This document shows positions 46,001 through 56,703 of a stretch of DNA of 64,000 nucleotides, piece by piece. Made by a program: the position numbers and the translations under genes. Every line of letters begins with the position of its first letter. Within the stretch, counting starts at the first letter, position 1. This DNA comes from Dipteris shenzhenensis. Lineage: Eukaryota > Polypodiophyta > Polypodiopsida > Gleicheniales. Under the pieces are notes generated by a model. That model worked only from the letters and a program-made list of their open reading frames with translations, was not told where the DNA came from and did not search any database. Location: the NCBI GenBank assembly GCA_047967505.1, contig CM106538.1. One strand, given 5' to 3'.

Positions 46001-49000
46001 CACCTCCTTGTTCTGGGCGGGGGCAGCTAGAACGTACAACCTATGCACGTTGCTTGGAATCTTTGGACTTTTGGGTGGGCTTGGGGTATTTGGGGGATCA
46101 AACTCCCTCGAGCTTGTCCTATTGGAGTAGATAATTCGGCTTGGTCACCTTTACTCATTGATTACCCTGCATTTGGCGGTTGTACTTTGTGGATGTTAAG
46201 TTGTACTCTATGGATGTTAACATGCCCCCTTACATGTTGCTGATCCGCTCGGGTCAGACGCGTTGAAGGAGGGTGGTGGAGAGGACTGACTACAGGATGG
46301 TGTAGCGGTCCCAGTTGCCTAGATGTGAGGCGAGCGAGGTATGAGAACTACTTTCAAAAATGGGTGGCATGCATATCCTTGTAAGTGCGGATGTGATGCC
46401 CGTGAGGTTGTGGATGCGTAGGTAGAGTCGGAGGTCCTGGAACTGAGATGGACCAACGTCAGGGTTAAAGACAATCTGGTTGGTCAGATTGTGAATGCTG
46501 TCGTCAATGGGGTGGATGTGGGCAGGAAGATTACGGAGGAGTAAGAGGATGAGGCAATGGAAGTGGACAATGGCAATGATAGGTAGATCTAGGATGGAGA
46601 CGCAGGTGTCATTGAATGACTAGAGGCAAAAGCAAAAACCTTCTTACGTCATTTCCTTGGGGTAGTTGTACTTTGGAAAATTGTATAACACATTGGGGTC
46701 CTATTGTTGGAGATGTCGAAAGGTGGCCCAAGTCCAACGTCATTCCATGGGCATGTAGAGTGGGTGGACTCGTTGATCAATGGGAACGCTGTAGTAGTAG
46801 CACCAAAATCTCTCCATCATTAAAAAGGGGACCCGCTAATTAGGTTGTAGTCCGGCCTCTACATCGGTTACGAGGATGGGGGCATCGGGGGCAAGGTTGT
46901 ATCCTCCTCTTGTGCACTTGGGATGTGCTTGCCTCTAGTCGTTGAATGACTGCGTGATAAATTGTGTGAGAGGGAACACCTCCAAAATTTCGTAGAGATG
47001 GAGGTTGGAGCCCTCGAGTTGGCAATTCCAGTGGTGCATGAGTGCACTATTCGGTAACTCTTGGAAGGACTGCAAGCCCAAACGCCAATGAAGATCTTCA
47101 GGAGGAGACCTTGGTTGGGAGGGCAGAGCTTCATCATCAGCCAATGGATTGGCTCTGTCTTTGGGGGGCTTGTAGGAGTCGCAACATTGGTACTTTGTAC
47201 AAAATGTGCTACTTTGAGCAGCGTGTTGAATGCCTCATCAGGGAGCTTGACCGGAGCATTGGAGGTAATGGACGAGAGCTATGCGATGGTGGAGTTGGAG
47301 GCATTGGATGAGTACTCGAGCAGTGTTGTCCGAGGGAGAGGAGGTTGGGTAGCTTGTTGGGTGGGATCTAGTGGAGGCAGTAATGGAATATCTGCAGGGG
47401 GCGGTGGCATGAAAGAGCGTGATTGCATTTTGTTCTTCATCCTCAGTTATTCTTTCAGGGCTATGTTAATTGTTTCAAAATTGCTCACCAAGGACTCAAG
47501 TGAGTCTTGGAGATCTTGTAGCACTCGATTAAAGAGTATTATTATTCCGAGGGGATAGTAGGTGGTTTGCTGGTAGGCCGCAAGGTGTCCTTGAGCTTGG
47601 ACTATAGAGACTCAGCCATAGGTTTGCATCCAAGTTATGTATGCATGCAGACTTTTGGGAGTGCAAATCCATGGCATGAGCTCTTTGAGCTTTATGAGTT
47701 GCATCACCTCATCATCCGCAGGATAATTGAAGGACTCGGTGATGACACGGCACTAGCCTTGAAAGTTGAGAAGAATGGGATGGCTGCATAGGGTTTGGAG
47801 ATTGGAGGGGCGAAGAAGAGATAGGGAGGTGGGCTGAAGGTCAAGAGAAAAATATGACATGGCTAAGATGGGGCAGTAGTGGTCAGGATTACGACGGAGG
47901 ATGGTTTGAAGGGCATTGGGCAGTAGTGGAGTAGTGAGGTCTAGGTGGAAGGTGAGGTTTTATGCATGGAGTGCATGAAGTGCATTTGGAGGGTTTGGGT
48001 GATGGTACATGGTGCAAGTGGATACGTGGCTAACTGTGTAGACACCTCTCGGTACCTTGTGAACTCCTATTGCTCGCGGTCTTCCAACTTGACTCCTTCA
48101 AGTGGCTAGTGGCGCACTGCCTTTTGATCTGGAGGGAGATTGTGAGGCTCCTCTCTTGTGCCAGGAGATCCTGTAGGGAGTAGATCGATTGGTTGTGGGT
48201 CTCCTACGTGTGGGCATACCGCTGCTCTACCTATGCTTGGTACTTCAGCGTCATGCATAGGGCTGCTTCTACTTTTTCCCCCTGTTCCATAAATGTCTGG
48301 ACTGGGGATTCATTGGTGGTGAGGTCATCTTTGACTTTCATCAGAGTGAGCTTGAGCTCTTCCACCTTAGCCTAGTACTCTTCGGCTCGATGTAGTGCGA
48401 CCTGGCCCATTGCTTGAGCTGCGACCGTCATCGAGTGGCTTTCCTATGTCGAGAGCTAAGCTTGGATGAGATTGGAGGAGAGTTGTGAGGCTTGCTCTTG
48501 CCTCCTTTGTAAGATCATGTAGGTGACTTGCAGCAATTGTGCCATGGCCTCAAAGAGGTTTATTTCCATGATGTCGGCGCATGACGCAATTGTTCTGTCG
48601 TCATATGGCTATAGCCTCCCATTGCCTTGTACTCGAGCATGTTGCAAAATTGTAGGGCCTCTACTAGGCCTGCCCATGGCATGGAAGAGGTGCTTGTGGC
48701 AAATGATGCAGTCTTCTGAGGGTGGTGGAGATTGAGATGAAGGGTGCAGCAAGGGTTGTCAGCATAGTCTCGGCTCCTAGATGGAGGCCAATTTCGATGG
48801 TGTCATCACCCTAGAGGTCTTTGATGAGAATAGGTCCTCCTTGCACCTATTTGCCCTTATCTTAAGGACCTAGCCGCTGCATGCGTAGTTGTCACTGCAC
48901 GAATTCATGCAACTAGCTTTCCTCATATTGATTGAGTGATCGACTTGGTTCCACTTGCACCTGGGTGATTGGAGTGGCACTTAGTGTTGTCCTCGCTCTC

Positions 49001-49598
49001 TTGGGCCTAGTTTCTGTCTCTTCTTGCTCAGTCCTACATGGGACCGATGGCAGATTTCTCGACAAGTCTGAAGCCAATGGGCAGATGCTGACTTTTGAGG
49101 TACCAGCATGTACAACATGGGGTTACTGATGATGTCCCCATGGGTGCTGAGGTCCTCGCTCATCTGGTTGTAGTAGTAGTCAGCCCAGTTCATTTGCTAC
49201 ATGTTCACCATTCGTAGCAAGATATTGGGCACCACAGATTGATGATGATCCGTGTGCTTCACTTGAGTGAGCCATTGCAAGGCTCTTGTTGGGTGCTCTA
49301 CCTCGGGCTTGTAGATGGTGTTGAATTGAATGCGGCCTCTGCACTTGTGGCAGTCGTAGGGATAGACCTTCTTTAGGGAGTCGAGGCTCTTCTAATGCTT
49401 GGAATATTTTTTTGCCACCACTAGCACAGGTTGAATACTACTCGCACCATGTCTTGATTGATTTGGTAGTGGTGGGGGTTGCCTGCTCCATCTCTCAAGA
49501 CACCGATTTTGGTGTTGTTGTCGTATGTCTTGAAGAATTTGCTAGCAACTTCATGTCTGGGTGGCATGGAAAGCGATGGTGTGGTAGTGGAGGGTGTA
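46000..49598 (-). pseudogene. Gypsy element 2 ORF3, downstream part, heavily decayed
   Basis: Minus-strand continuation of the extra ORF, cut by Copia-2. Just left of the insertion (49570-49440) it reads KFFKTYDNNTKIG and NPHHYQINQDMVRVVF, which parallels FLHSYHSNNAKVG and the following HHSPLNIILD region of gypsy element 1. At 49205-49090, MNWADYYYNQMSEDLSTHG parallels QDWVQHLVIFFTKKLDGSS. From about 48750 to 48100 a Gln/Ala/Glu/Leu-rich, coiled-coil-like stretch follows in shifting frames, then Ser/Pro-rich sequence to about 47550, then fragments such as LYEILEVFPLTQFI near 46950. The three-part order equals that of element 1. Many stops. The end is uncertain. Confidence 0.45.
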
Positions 49599-49603
49599 GT
49601 CCC

Positions 49604-49901
49604 TGTAAAGAATTAGGGAGAGAGATAGGAGACTCAAGTTCAGCTTTCTTCACAACACACAAAAGAGAGAGGACACAAGGTTGGAGGGTGAAGCCTTTCT
49701 TCACTTTTGCACACAACAACAATACAATAGAAGAGGGAAATACCCTATGTGTCAAAACCTAGAATACGTGGTTCATATGTGAACCCAAACCAAAAACATA
49801 CATGGTAGTCTAACTACACCACGAGTACAACTAACATAGGCGGTGACATAAATGATAGTCATCCAGGAGATATGTCGGGGATAGAGCTTGATATCTCAAC
49901 A
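49604..49901 (-). repeat. Copia-2 3' LTR
   Basis: 298 bp. In element orientation it begins TGTTGAGATATCAAGC and ends TTCTTTACA. It contains the last codons and stop of gag-pol. It differs from the 5' copy at two sites (about 49802 and 49878). Confidence 0.95.
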
Positions 49902-52900
49902 CTCCCCCTCAAGCTCAAATCCATCTCACGTACACCAAGCAAGCTCCTAAATCTGCGAAGCTTCTCGGTACCCAATGCCTTCGTAAAGATATCAGCCACC
50001 TGCTCCTCAGTGCTGACATAGACAAGATCAATCTCACCAGCTAGAACCTTCTCTCTCACAAAGTGATAATGCACCTCAATGTGCTTCGTCCTAGCATGAT
50101 AAACTGGGTTATTAGCAAGCATGATGCTGCTAATGTTGTCACAATGAATGACAACTGCTGCATGAACTGACTGTCCCATATCTACAAGTAGCTTCCGCAA
50201 CCAAGCTACCTCACATGCAGCCATTGCTGCACCCCTGTACTCAGCCTCTGTGCTCGACAAGGCAACTGTTGGCTGCTTCTTGCTGCTCCAACTGATGGCA
50301 CCACTCCCAAGGGAAAACATAAAACCACTAGTAGATCTCCTGTCTGAGACACTACCAGCCCAGTCAGCATCTGTGTATCCATGTACCTGTAATGCACACC
50401 CAACTTCATAAAACAGTCCATAATGCAATGTGGACTTCACATACCGCAGTATGCGCCTAGCCGCATCCAAATGTGGCTTCCTCGGTGCCTGCATAAACTG
50501 ACTCACCAGCCCCACAGCATAGCTCAAATCTGGCCTGGTTATAGTCATGTAAATCAAGCTACCTACGATGCGCCTGTACATAGTAATATCTTCAAGAAGC
50601 TCACCTGACTCTGCATTGAGCTTCACATTCTGCTCCAATGGAACAGAGATAGGCTTACAGCCTGTCATCCCATATTTGGACAGCATGTCCAAACCATATT
50701 GCCTTTGCAATAGCCATATCCCACTCGGGGATCTAATAACCTCAATGCCCAAGAAGTAACGCAGCTCTCCCAAATCCTTCATCTCAAATTTCTGTTTCAA
50801 CAGCAGCTTCACTTCATTAATGTCTGCATCACTATCACCTGTAATAATCAAGTCATCAACATAGATGACTATAAGCACAATCCCTCTGTTTGTCCTTTTC
50901 ACATAAAGTGAAAAATCTGAGTTGGAAATCTGAAATCCAATAGTGACAAGATATTGCCCTATCTTGTCTGACCATGCCCTCGGCGCCTGTTTTAAGCCAT
51001 ACAAGGCTTTGCGCAACCTGCATACAAAATCGGGGTGTGCTTTATCCTCATAACCTTCTGGCTGCATCATATAAACCTCTTCCTGCAAATCACCATGCAA
51101 GAAGGCATTTTTCACATCCATCTGATGCAAAGACCATCCCTTTGCAGCAGCCATAGCAATTACTGCTCTCACGGTTGCCATCCTTGCAACTGGGCTGAAA
51201 GTTTCCTCATAGTCAATTCCATATGTCTGTGCAAAACCTTTGGCAACCAATCTTGCCTTGTACCTGCTAACAGACCCATCAGCATTGTGCTTTACTTTGT
51301 AAACCCACTTGCAGCCAATAGCCTTCTTATCATGAGGCAAAGGCATCAAATCCCAAGTGTGGTTTGCATCCAAGGCAGCCATCTCTTCATCCATAGCTGC
51401 TTCCCAATTTTTATGCCCTGCTGCATCCTCAAAACATGTGGGCTCTGGCTCCTCTAGAACCTTGACCATATAAGCATAGTGATGTGCTGTATACCCATCA
51501 TATCTCAGCCTGTCAACTGGATACTTAATACGAGTGGATTTCCGTACAACTGGATCAGTTGCAGGAGTCTTTAAATCATGCCTGCTTTTCCTTGCACCAG
51601 GTGTAACAACAGAAGGAATCCCAAGTTCCTCATCAAGGCTCATTTCAGAGCCACTTGACTCTCCATCAACATGAGAGCTACCAGCAGACACATCAAACAC
51701 TGGAGCATGGTCCACTTTTTCTTTTCCCTTATGTGATACCTGCACAACACTATCAGGACTGCCATGTGACGATTCACTAGATCTCAATCTCCCTGTCCAT
51801 GCATTAGATCCACTAGTAGAGGACTCTCTGGGTCCACTCAAGGCTTGAGATTGCTGCTCTGCATTTATTGCAGCATTCCCATTTCCTGCATCTGCATCTC
51901 CTACCATAACAGTTGGTGCATACCAGCTGCTCATTTCATCAAAAACAACATCTCTGCTCACTTGCATTTTGCGGGTGGAAGGGTTATAACAGCGATACCC
52001 TTTCTGGTGCTGAGCATATCCAATAAAGATGCATTTTTCTGCCTTTGGATCCAGCTTTGTTCTCTTCTCATCAGGAACATGAACATAAGCTATGCAACCA
52101 AATACCTTCAAGTGAGAAATATCTGGTTTTTGGCCTGTATACATTTCTTCAGGCGTCATGCCATGGACAGCTGCAGTGGGGGTTCTGTTCATAATATAAA
52201 TAGCAGTTGCTACTGCTTCAGCCCAAAAATAATCAGGCATGTTTTTCTCATTTAGGATCGCCCGTCCTACTTCTGCAATATGCCTGTTCTTCCTTTCTGC
52301 AACCCCATTCTGCTGAGGGGTAGACCTGCATGAGTACTTCCTTTGAATTCCCTGTTCTTTCAGATATTCACAAAATTCTTCTGAAAAGTACTCTCCCCCT
52401 CCATCAGATCTTAGCACTTTAATATGCACACCTTTCTCTTTTTCAACCATGGCCTTAAAAGCCTTGAAATGGCTGAACACTTCACTTTTGTTCTTCATAA
52501 AATAAATCCACACCTTCCTAGTGTAGTCATCAATAAACGTCACATAATAATGGCATCCACCAATAGAAGCAGCTTTGGTTGTCCAAACATCTGAATGGAT
52601 CACTTCCAAAGGTCTTCTGCTCACCTTAGCATTTTTGGGAAATGCATGTCTGGCCTGCTTACCCATTTGGCATGCTTCACATACCTTTTGCATTCCCTCA
52701 ACTCTGAATTTAGGCAAACCTGCAACAATGTTTTTCGTTTGCATAGATTTCAGCCTTTGTATATTCACGTGCCCAATGCGCTTGTGCCATATCTCAATAT
52801 CTGCAATGACACCTCTCCCATGCGCAAACATAGCAGCTTTCACCTCAGGCATATCAACATCCAAGGTGAACATTCTTCCATTTTTGTTGCCTTTCGCAAC

Positions 52901-54214
52901 CAAGCGGCATTTATTTTTCAAGTCCTCAACAAAGCATCCATCAGGATTAAATCTAACCTGCAGACCTTGCTCAACCATCTGGCCAACTGAAACCAGGTTC
53001 TTAGTGATTTTTGGAACATGAAGTACATCTGCCAAGTACTTTGTTTTGCCATCCTGCATAGCCAATGGCACTTTACCAACCTGCGTAATTGGGTGCGCAG
53101 TATCATCACCTGTTTCAACATAACCTGGCTTATCCAAATTTCTGACATCATGAAACCACTCACCATGACTGGTCATGTGGTTAGAGGCACCTGAATCAAC
53201 ATACCAAACATCATTGCAAGCTGCAGCATCTCCTGACATGGAGTTAACCATATGCTGCATCACAAAAAGGTGCTCATTTCTGTCGTCACCATGCCCACTT
53301 GATGATGCATAGTTGCTTTGCTGCAACTTCCCACTTTTGATGTCATTCTGCTTTTTATAGCATGTATTCTCCTTGTGTCCAGGCTTTCCACAATAATAGC
53401 ATTCTGTGCTGCTATTTACTTGCTGGTTCCTTTGCCATGAACCACGGCCTCTTTGGCTCCCCCTGGCTCTAGAACTACCACGTCCTCCTCCATAGGACTG
53501 GTTTTCCTGTTGTTGCTGTTGGTTCTGATTTCCTGCACGGCCACCAGAACGGCCTCTTCCTCTACCCCTGCCTCTACCTATATTCGAGTAGAAAGCAGTC
53601 TCTTGAGAAGTTGAGGTGGCTGAACCACCATTCCTTTGCTCTTCACTCAGCAAGAGAGCAATAAGTTCCTGAAAATCAGGAAATGTTTCACGGACTCCAA
53701 TGGATGTCCGAAATTGTGCATAATCTTTCCCAAGACCATTCAAGGTCACGGACACTAAGTCCTCATCATCAACAGGTGCTCCAATGGAGGCAAGAGAATC
53801 TGCAAGGCCTTTCACCTTCAAGGAATACTCATTTATATTCATATTTTTCCTTTGCACATTGTGCAACTCCTGCTTTAGCTGCATCTTTCGTGCTTTGGTA
53901 TTTGTGCTATACAGCTTCACCAATGTATCCCATGCCTCCTTAGGCATCTCTAGATCCTGTATATGCACAATCATAGAATCTGAAATGCTAACAGACAGCC
54001 AATACAGGCATTTTCTGGCTTTTTCATGCCATTCTTTAAAGGCCTTCAATTCAGCAGGAGTGGGAGCAGCACCCAAAATTGGTTCTGCAGTTTCACCACT
54101 GATGTAATCCCAAACTCCCTTTCCCATAAAGAAGTTTGTCATCCTGAACTTCCATGCTTGGAAGTTGTTCTTGTCAAGCTTCTCACTGACAATGGTAGAC
54201 AGATTCTCAGACAT
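49859..54214 (-). CDS. Copia-2 gag-pol polyprotein, 1451 aa, intact
   Basis: Polyprotein that packages element RNA, matures itself, copies RNA to DNA and integrates it. Domains in order (approximate residues): gag UBN2 1-200; Arg/Gly-rich linker; zinc knuckle CYYCGKPGHKENTC (about 274); protease WYVDSGASNHMT (about 339); GAG-pre-integrase IWHKRIGHVNIQRL; integrase with HSDVW, RSDGGGEY and NGVAERKN giving the D, D, E triad; a Ser-rich spacer; reverse transcriptase with HQMDVKNAFLHGDL, YGLKQAPRAW and IYVDDL; RNase H with TDADWAGS, LSSTEAEY and the terminal VREKVLAGEIDLVYV. I chose ATG 54214 (MSENLSTIV) over 54241 because Copia-1 starts at the same point (MAFDSLSQIV). Gag and pol share one frame. 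All catalytic motifs present. The frame ends 43 bp inside the 3' LTR. Confidence 0.97.
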   Translation of the reverse strand: MSENLSTIVSEKLDKNNFQAWKFRMTNFFMGKGVWDYISGETAEPILGAAPTPAELKAFKEWHEKARKCLYWLSVSISDSMIVHIQDLEMPKEAWDTLVKLYSTNTKARKMQLKQELHNVQRKNMNINEYSLKVKGLADSLASIGAPVDDEDLVSVTLNGLGKDYAQFRTSIGVRETFPDFQELIALLLSEEQRNGGSATSTSQETAFYSNIGRGRGRGRGRSGGRAGNQNQQQQQENQSYGGGRGSSRARGSQRGRGSWQRNQQVNSSTECYYCGKPGHKENTCYKKQNDIKSGKLQQSNYASSSGHGDDRNEHLFVMQHMVNSMSGDAAACNDVWYVDSGASNHMTSHGEWFHDVRNLDKPGYVETGDDTAHPITQVGKVPLAMQDGKTKYLADVLHVPKITKNLVSVGQMVEQGLQVRFNPDGCFVEDLKNKCRLVAKGNKNGRMFTLDVDMPEVKAAMFAHGRGVIADIEIWHKRIGHVNIQRLKSMQTKNIVAGLPKFRVEGMQKVCEACQMGKQARHAFPKNAKVSRRPLEVIHSDVWTTKAASIGGCHYYVTFIDDYTRKVWIYFMKNKSEVFSHFKAFKAMVEKEKGVHIKVLRSDGGGEYFSEEFCEYLKEQGIQRKYSCRSTPQQNGVAERKNRHIAEVGRAILNEKNMPDYFWAEAVATAIYIMNRTPTAAVHGMTPEEMYTGQKPDISHLKVFGCIAYVHVPDEKRTKLDPKAEKCIFIGYAQHQKGYRCYNPSTRKMQVSRDVVFDEMSSWYAPTVMVGDADAGNGNAAINAEQQSQALSGPRESSTSGSNAWTGRLRSSESSHGSPDSVVQVSHKGKEKVDHAPVFDVSAGSSHVDGESSGSEMSLDEELGIPSVVTPGARKSRHDLKTPATDPVVRKSTRIKYPVDRLRYDGYTAHHYAYMVKVLEEPEPTCFEDAAGHKNWEAAMDEEMAALDANHTWDLMPLPHDKKAIGCKWVYKVKHNADGSVSRYKARLVAKGFAQTYGIDYEETFSPVARMATVRAVIAMAAAKGWSLHQMDVKNAFLHGDLQEEVYMMQPEGYEDKAHPDFVCRLRKALYGLKQAPRAWSDKIGQYLVTIGFQISNSDFSLYVKRTNRGIVLIVIYVDDLIITGDSDADINEVKLLLKQKFEMKDLGELRYFLGIEVIRSPSGIWLLQRQYGLDMLSKYGMTGCKPISVPLEQNVKLNAESGELLEDITMYRRIVGSLIYMTITRPDLSYAVGLVSQFMQAPRKPHLDAARRILRYVKSTLHYGLFYEVGCALQVHGYTDADWAGSVSDRRSTSGFMFSLGSGAISWSSKKQPTVALSSTEAEYRGAAMAACEVAWLRKLLVDMGQSVHAAVVIHCDNISSIMLANNPVYHARTKHIEVHYHFVREKVLAGEIDLVYVSTEEQVADIFTKALGTEKLRRFRSLLGVREMDLSLRGSVEISSSIPDISPG
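49902..49916 (-). promoter_or_regulatory. Copia-2 polypurine tract
   Basis: GAGCTTGAGGGGGAG in element orientation, directly before the 3' LTR. Confidence 0.85.
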
Positions 54215-54778
54215 TTTACAAATCACGAATTGCAATAGCAACCTGTAAACACAGCAAATGCCTCAGAAGGGCAAATAGCAAAACTTCTGCGAAAAGCCTC
54301 ACAGGGGCAGATCTGCAACACTGACGAAAGTGGTATTTCACCACACAGTCACTTCCTCGTGACGATTTTGCATCAACAGGCAACAGGCATGAATCTGCAA
54401 CTCCCAATATCTCTGCACATAGGCATACGATGCAATTTCTATGGCACCTTTCCACCGACTAGCCGCGCGGTGGTCGCACAGCAAAAACAGGGCCTTTTTC
54501 TGAGTGCCTGCGAAGAACTTCCGCCTTCAAAACGGGCCCCGAAACGGCCTCAAATCAGAAAAATAAAGTCGCCGAGGGCAAAGCCCTTGCCCGCAGCATA
54601 TACTGCGCTCTCGCCGCACCGCGAAGGGCCTCTCAATCTGAAGCAGTGCACTCCTGCACTTCTGGCTGTGCTACCTGCAGAGATTTGCTCCCAAACTCGA
54701 AATAGGAAAGCTACACTAGTCCTCTTACCAGGACACCAGAAACTTGGCTAGCTTTCTTGAGCTCCTTACCACGAACAA

Positions 54779-54791
54779 GGCTCTGATACCA
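54779..54791 (-). promoter_or_regulatory. Copia-2 primer binding site
   Basis: TGGTATCAGAGCC on the minus strand, abutting the 5' LTR; initiator-Met tRNA type. Confidence 0.93.
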
Positions 54792-55089
54792 TGTAAAGAA
54801 TTAGGGAGAGAGATAGGAGACTCAAGTTCAGCTTTCTTCACAACACACAAAAGAGAGAGGACACAAGGTTGGAGGGTGAAGCCTTTCTTCACTTTTGCAC
54901 ACAACAACAATACAATAGAAGAGGGAAATACCCTATGTGTCAAAACCTAGAATACGTGGTTCATATGTGAACCCAAACCAAAAACATACGTGGTAGTCTA
55001 ACTACACCACGAGTACAACTAACATAGGCGGTGACATAAATGATAGTCATCCAGGAGATATGTCAGGGATAGAGCTTGATATCTCAACA
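54792..55089 (-). repeat. Copia-2 5' LTR
   Basis: 298 bp, followed on the plus strand by target duplication GTCCC (55090-55094). Confidence 0.95.
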
Positions 55090-55094
55090 GTCCC

Positions 55095-55560
55095 GACCCT
55101 CGAAGGCATAGCGTGAGTGGATTACAAAAGCATTTAGCTCTTGGAGCCATGCTTCTCCCAATGGCAAGTGCGCTTGTGAATGCACGATCTTGTATTTGCC
55201 AACAGTGGGCACCAGGGTGCACTTTCGTGTTTTCGTGGGGGTTGTGCCTGTTGTGGCTGGCTCTTCCTGAGTCGCATGTCTAGTGGAGATTTCTTCGTGT
55301 TGTAGGTCCTCCAAGGGTATTTCATCCAGCATTCGAATTGTGGTCGAAGGAGTGCTCTGGGAATCTGAGGGACCCATGGCCTCTAGAATAGGGGCGAGGG
55401 CAGAGGTCCAAGTGTGAGTCAAATTCAAAGAAGTCGTGTTCGGACTCCATGGCAAATAGAAGTGGAAGTTGTGTGACAAGGGAATCGGTGGACGAGGAGG
55501 AACAGGAGGACATCAATTTGCCGATGGAGGTGGAGAAGAAGTCGATAAATTTTGACAGAG
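55095..55560 (-). pseudogene. Gypsy element 2 ORF3, upstream part
   Basis: Open minus-strand frame of about 130 residues ending exactly at the Copia-2 insertion: a Ser/Thr/Pro-rich head (SDSQSTPSTTIRMLDEIP), then KYKIVHSQAHLPLGEAWLQE and LNAFVIHSRYAFEGRD. The sense continues left of Copia-2 after one target copy. Its position corresponds to the beginning of ORF3 in gypsy element 1 (YLEQRGLGHLHESLKSLE region). Confidence 0.45.
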
Positions 55561-56700
55561 TTTGGCTGCAGCAGAGCTATGGCGATGACCAAGCAGGATA
55601 GGCCTGCATTAATAGATTTTTATCCCCCTGACCGGTGGGATACTGGTATGGCGACGGTCGGTGCTAAATTTGATGGCGATGGTTAGTGCGAAGTCTATTG
55701 CGATGCGGTACTTAAATGGCAACGGGGCGGTGTTGTGTTGGATGGTGATGACCTAGTGGAGATCGTGATCCCGATGGTCACTGGCGAAAGCTTTGATGAC
55801 GGTCGGTGGTGAACTCTTCAGTGATGGTCGGTGGTGAACTCTTCGATGGTCGGTGCTGAAATCTTGATGGTCCATGCTATATTGACTGTGGAAAAATAGG
55901 AAAAAAGAGAAGGAAGGGGGAGTCAGGTGGGTGAAATGTGGGTGGAGCAGAGTGCACTTGTGTTGGGTGACGTGACAAGGGGGTCAGTGTGCGAGAACAT
56001 GAGTGCTTATAAAAAATGCACGAGCAGACCCTAGTCACCTAGTGCTGACCATGTGTGCGTGTGTGGTGTGCTCGACAGGGACTAGTGCGCTGTTGGTTGT
56101 GTCAGGTGAGATGCCTATTGTACTGACTCACCTAGACCTAGATGTGATGATTATGATGAGTGCGAAGGAGGCAGACGCCATACTATAGCATAGTGAGTAA
56201 GGAGCCATGTGGAGTACGTGTCCAGTTTGTTCTTTACCTTGGATGCCAAAGGCACCTTTGTGTTGGACCTCACTGTTGTTGCAGGCTCCGACATCGTGTA
56301 GTTGTTCCCAAGGTGAGGTTCTTGTGTAACTCTTGGTGGGATGGAATTCGGATCTTGAGGGGTCCCTCGATTGGTGGTGGTGATGCTTATGTTGAGTCAA
56401 ACTGCTCATGGCACCAATGCATATTCCGCACCTTGAGGTTAGCCTGTTGTGTCTAGATCGTTGGCAGGTTCTTGTGGGGCTATATCCTAGGAGGACATAG
56501 GTTCTTGTGTTGCTACCTTCATCACCTTCGGGGTTTGCAATGTCTTCTTCTCGATCCAGGTGACTTTGTTGCTTCGACAGCTCGAGCGGGCAGTGTTGCT
56601 CGGACTATTGGTGAGGCGTGGCAGGGGATCGTTGTACGTCGCTTTCTCCGAGTAACGAATGTGGGTGGAGGAAGAGATCGTAAGGCGACCTCAGTTGCTG
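55561..56700. other. Spacer in gypsy element 2, nothing recognised
   Basis: G/T-rich on the plus strand with many GATGGTCGGTG-type local repeats near 55650-55870. Open frames here overlap on both strands and lack domains. Confidence 0.4.
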
Positions 56701-56703
56701 TTG

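Larger units (their letters stand above)
49604..55089 (-). mobile_element. Copia-2: complete, apparently intact Ty1/copia element
   Basis: A 5486-bp element on the minus strand with two 298-bp LTRs and a perfect target duplication GTCCC (49599-49603 and 55090-55094). PBS and polypurine tract are in place, and a single uninterrupted 1451-residue gag-pol frame fills the interior. The LTRs differ at only two positions, both transitions at CpG. It is related to Copia-1 (similar LTR start TGTTGAGATATC, leader and protein) but is a separate subfamily, because the rest of the LTR differs. It interrupts ORF3 of gypsy element 2. Confidence 0.97.

Noticed and set aside
46043-47558. Plus-strand genes in the 46-47.6 kb G/T-rich region
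   Set aside because: Composition reflects the complement of a Ser/Pro-rich minus-strand region; no domains on the plus strand.
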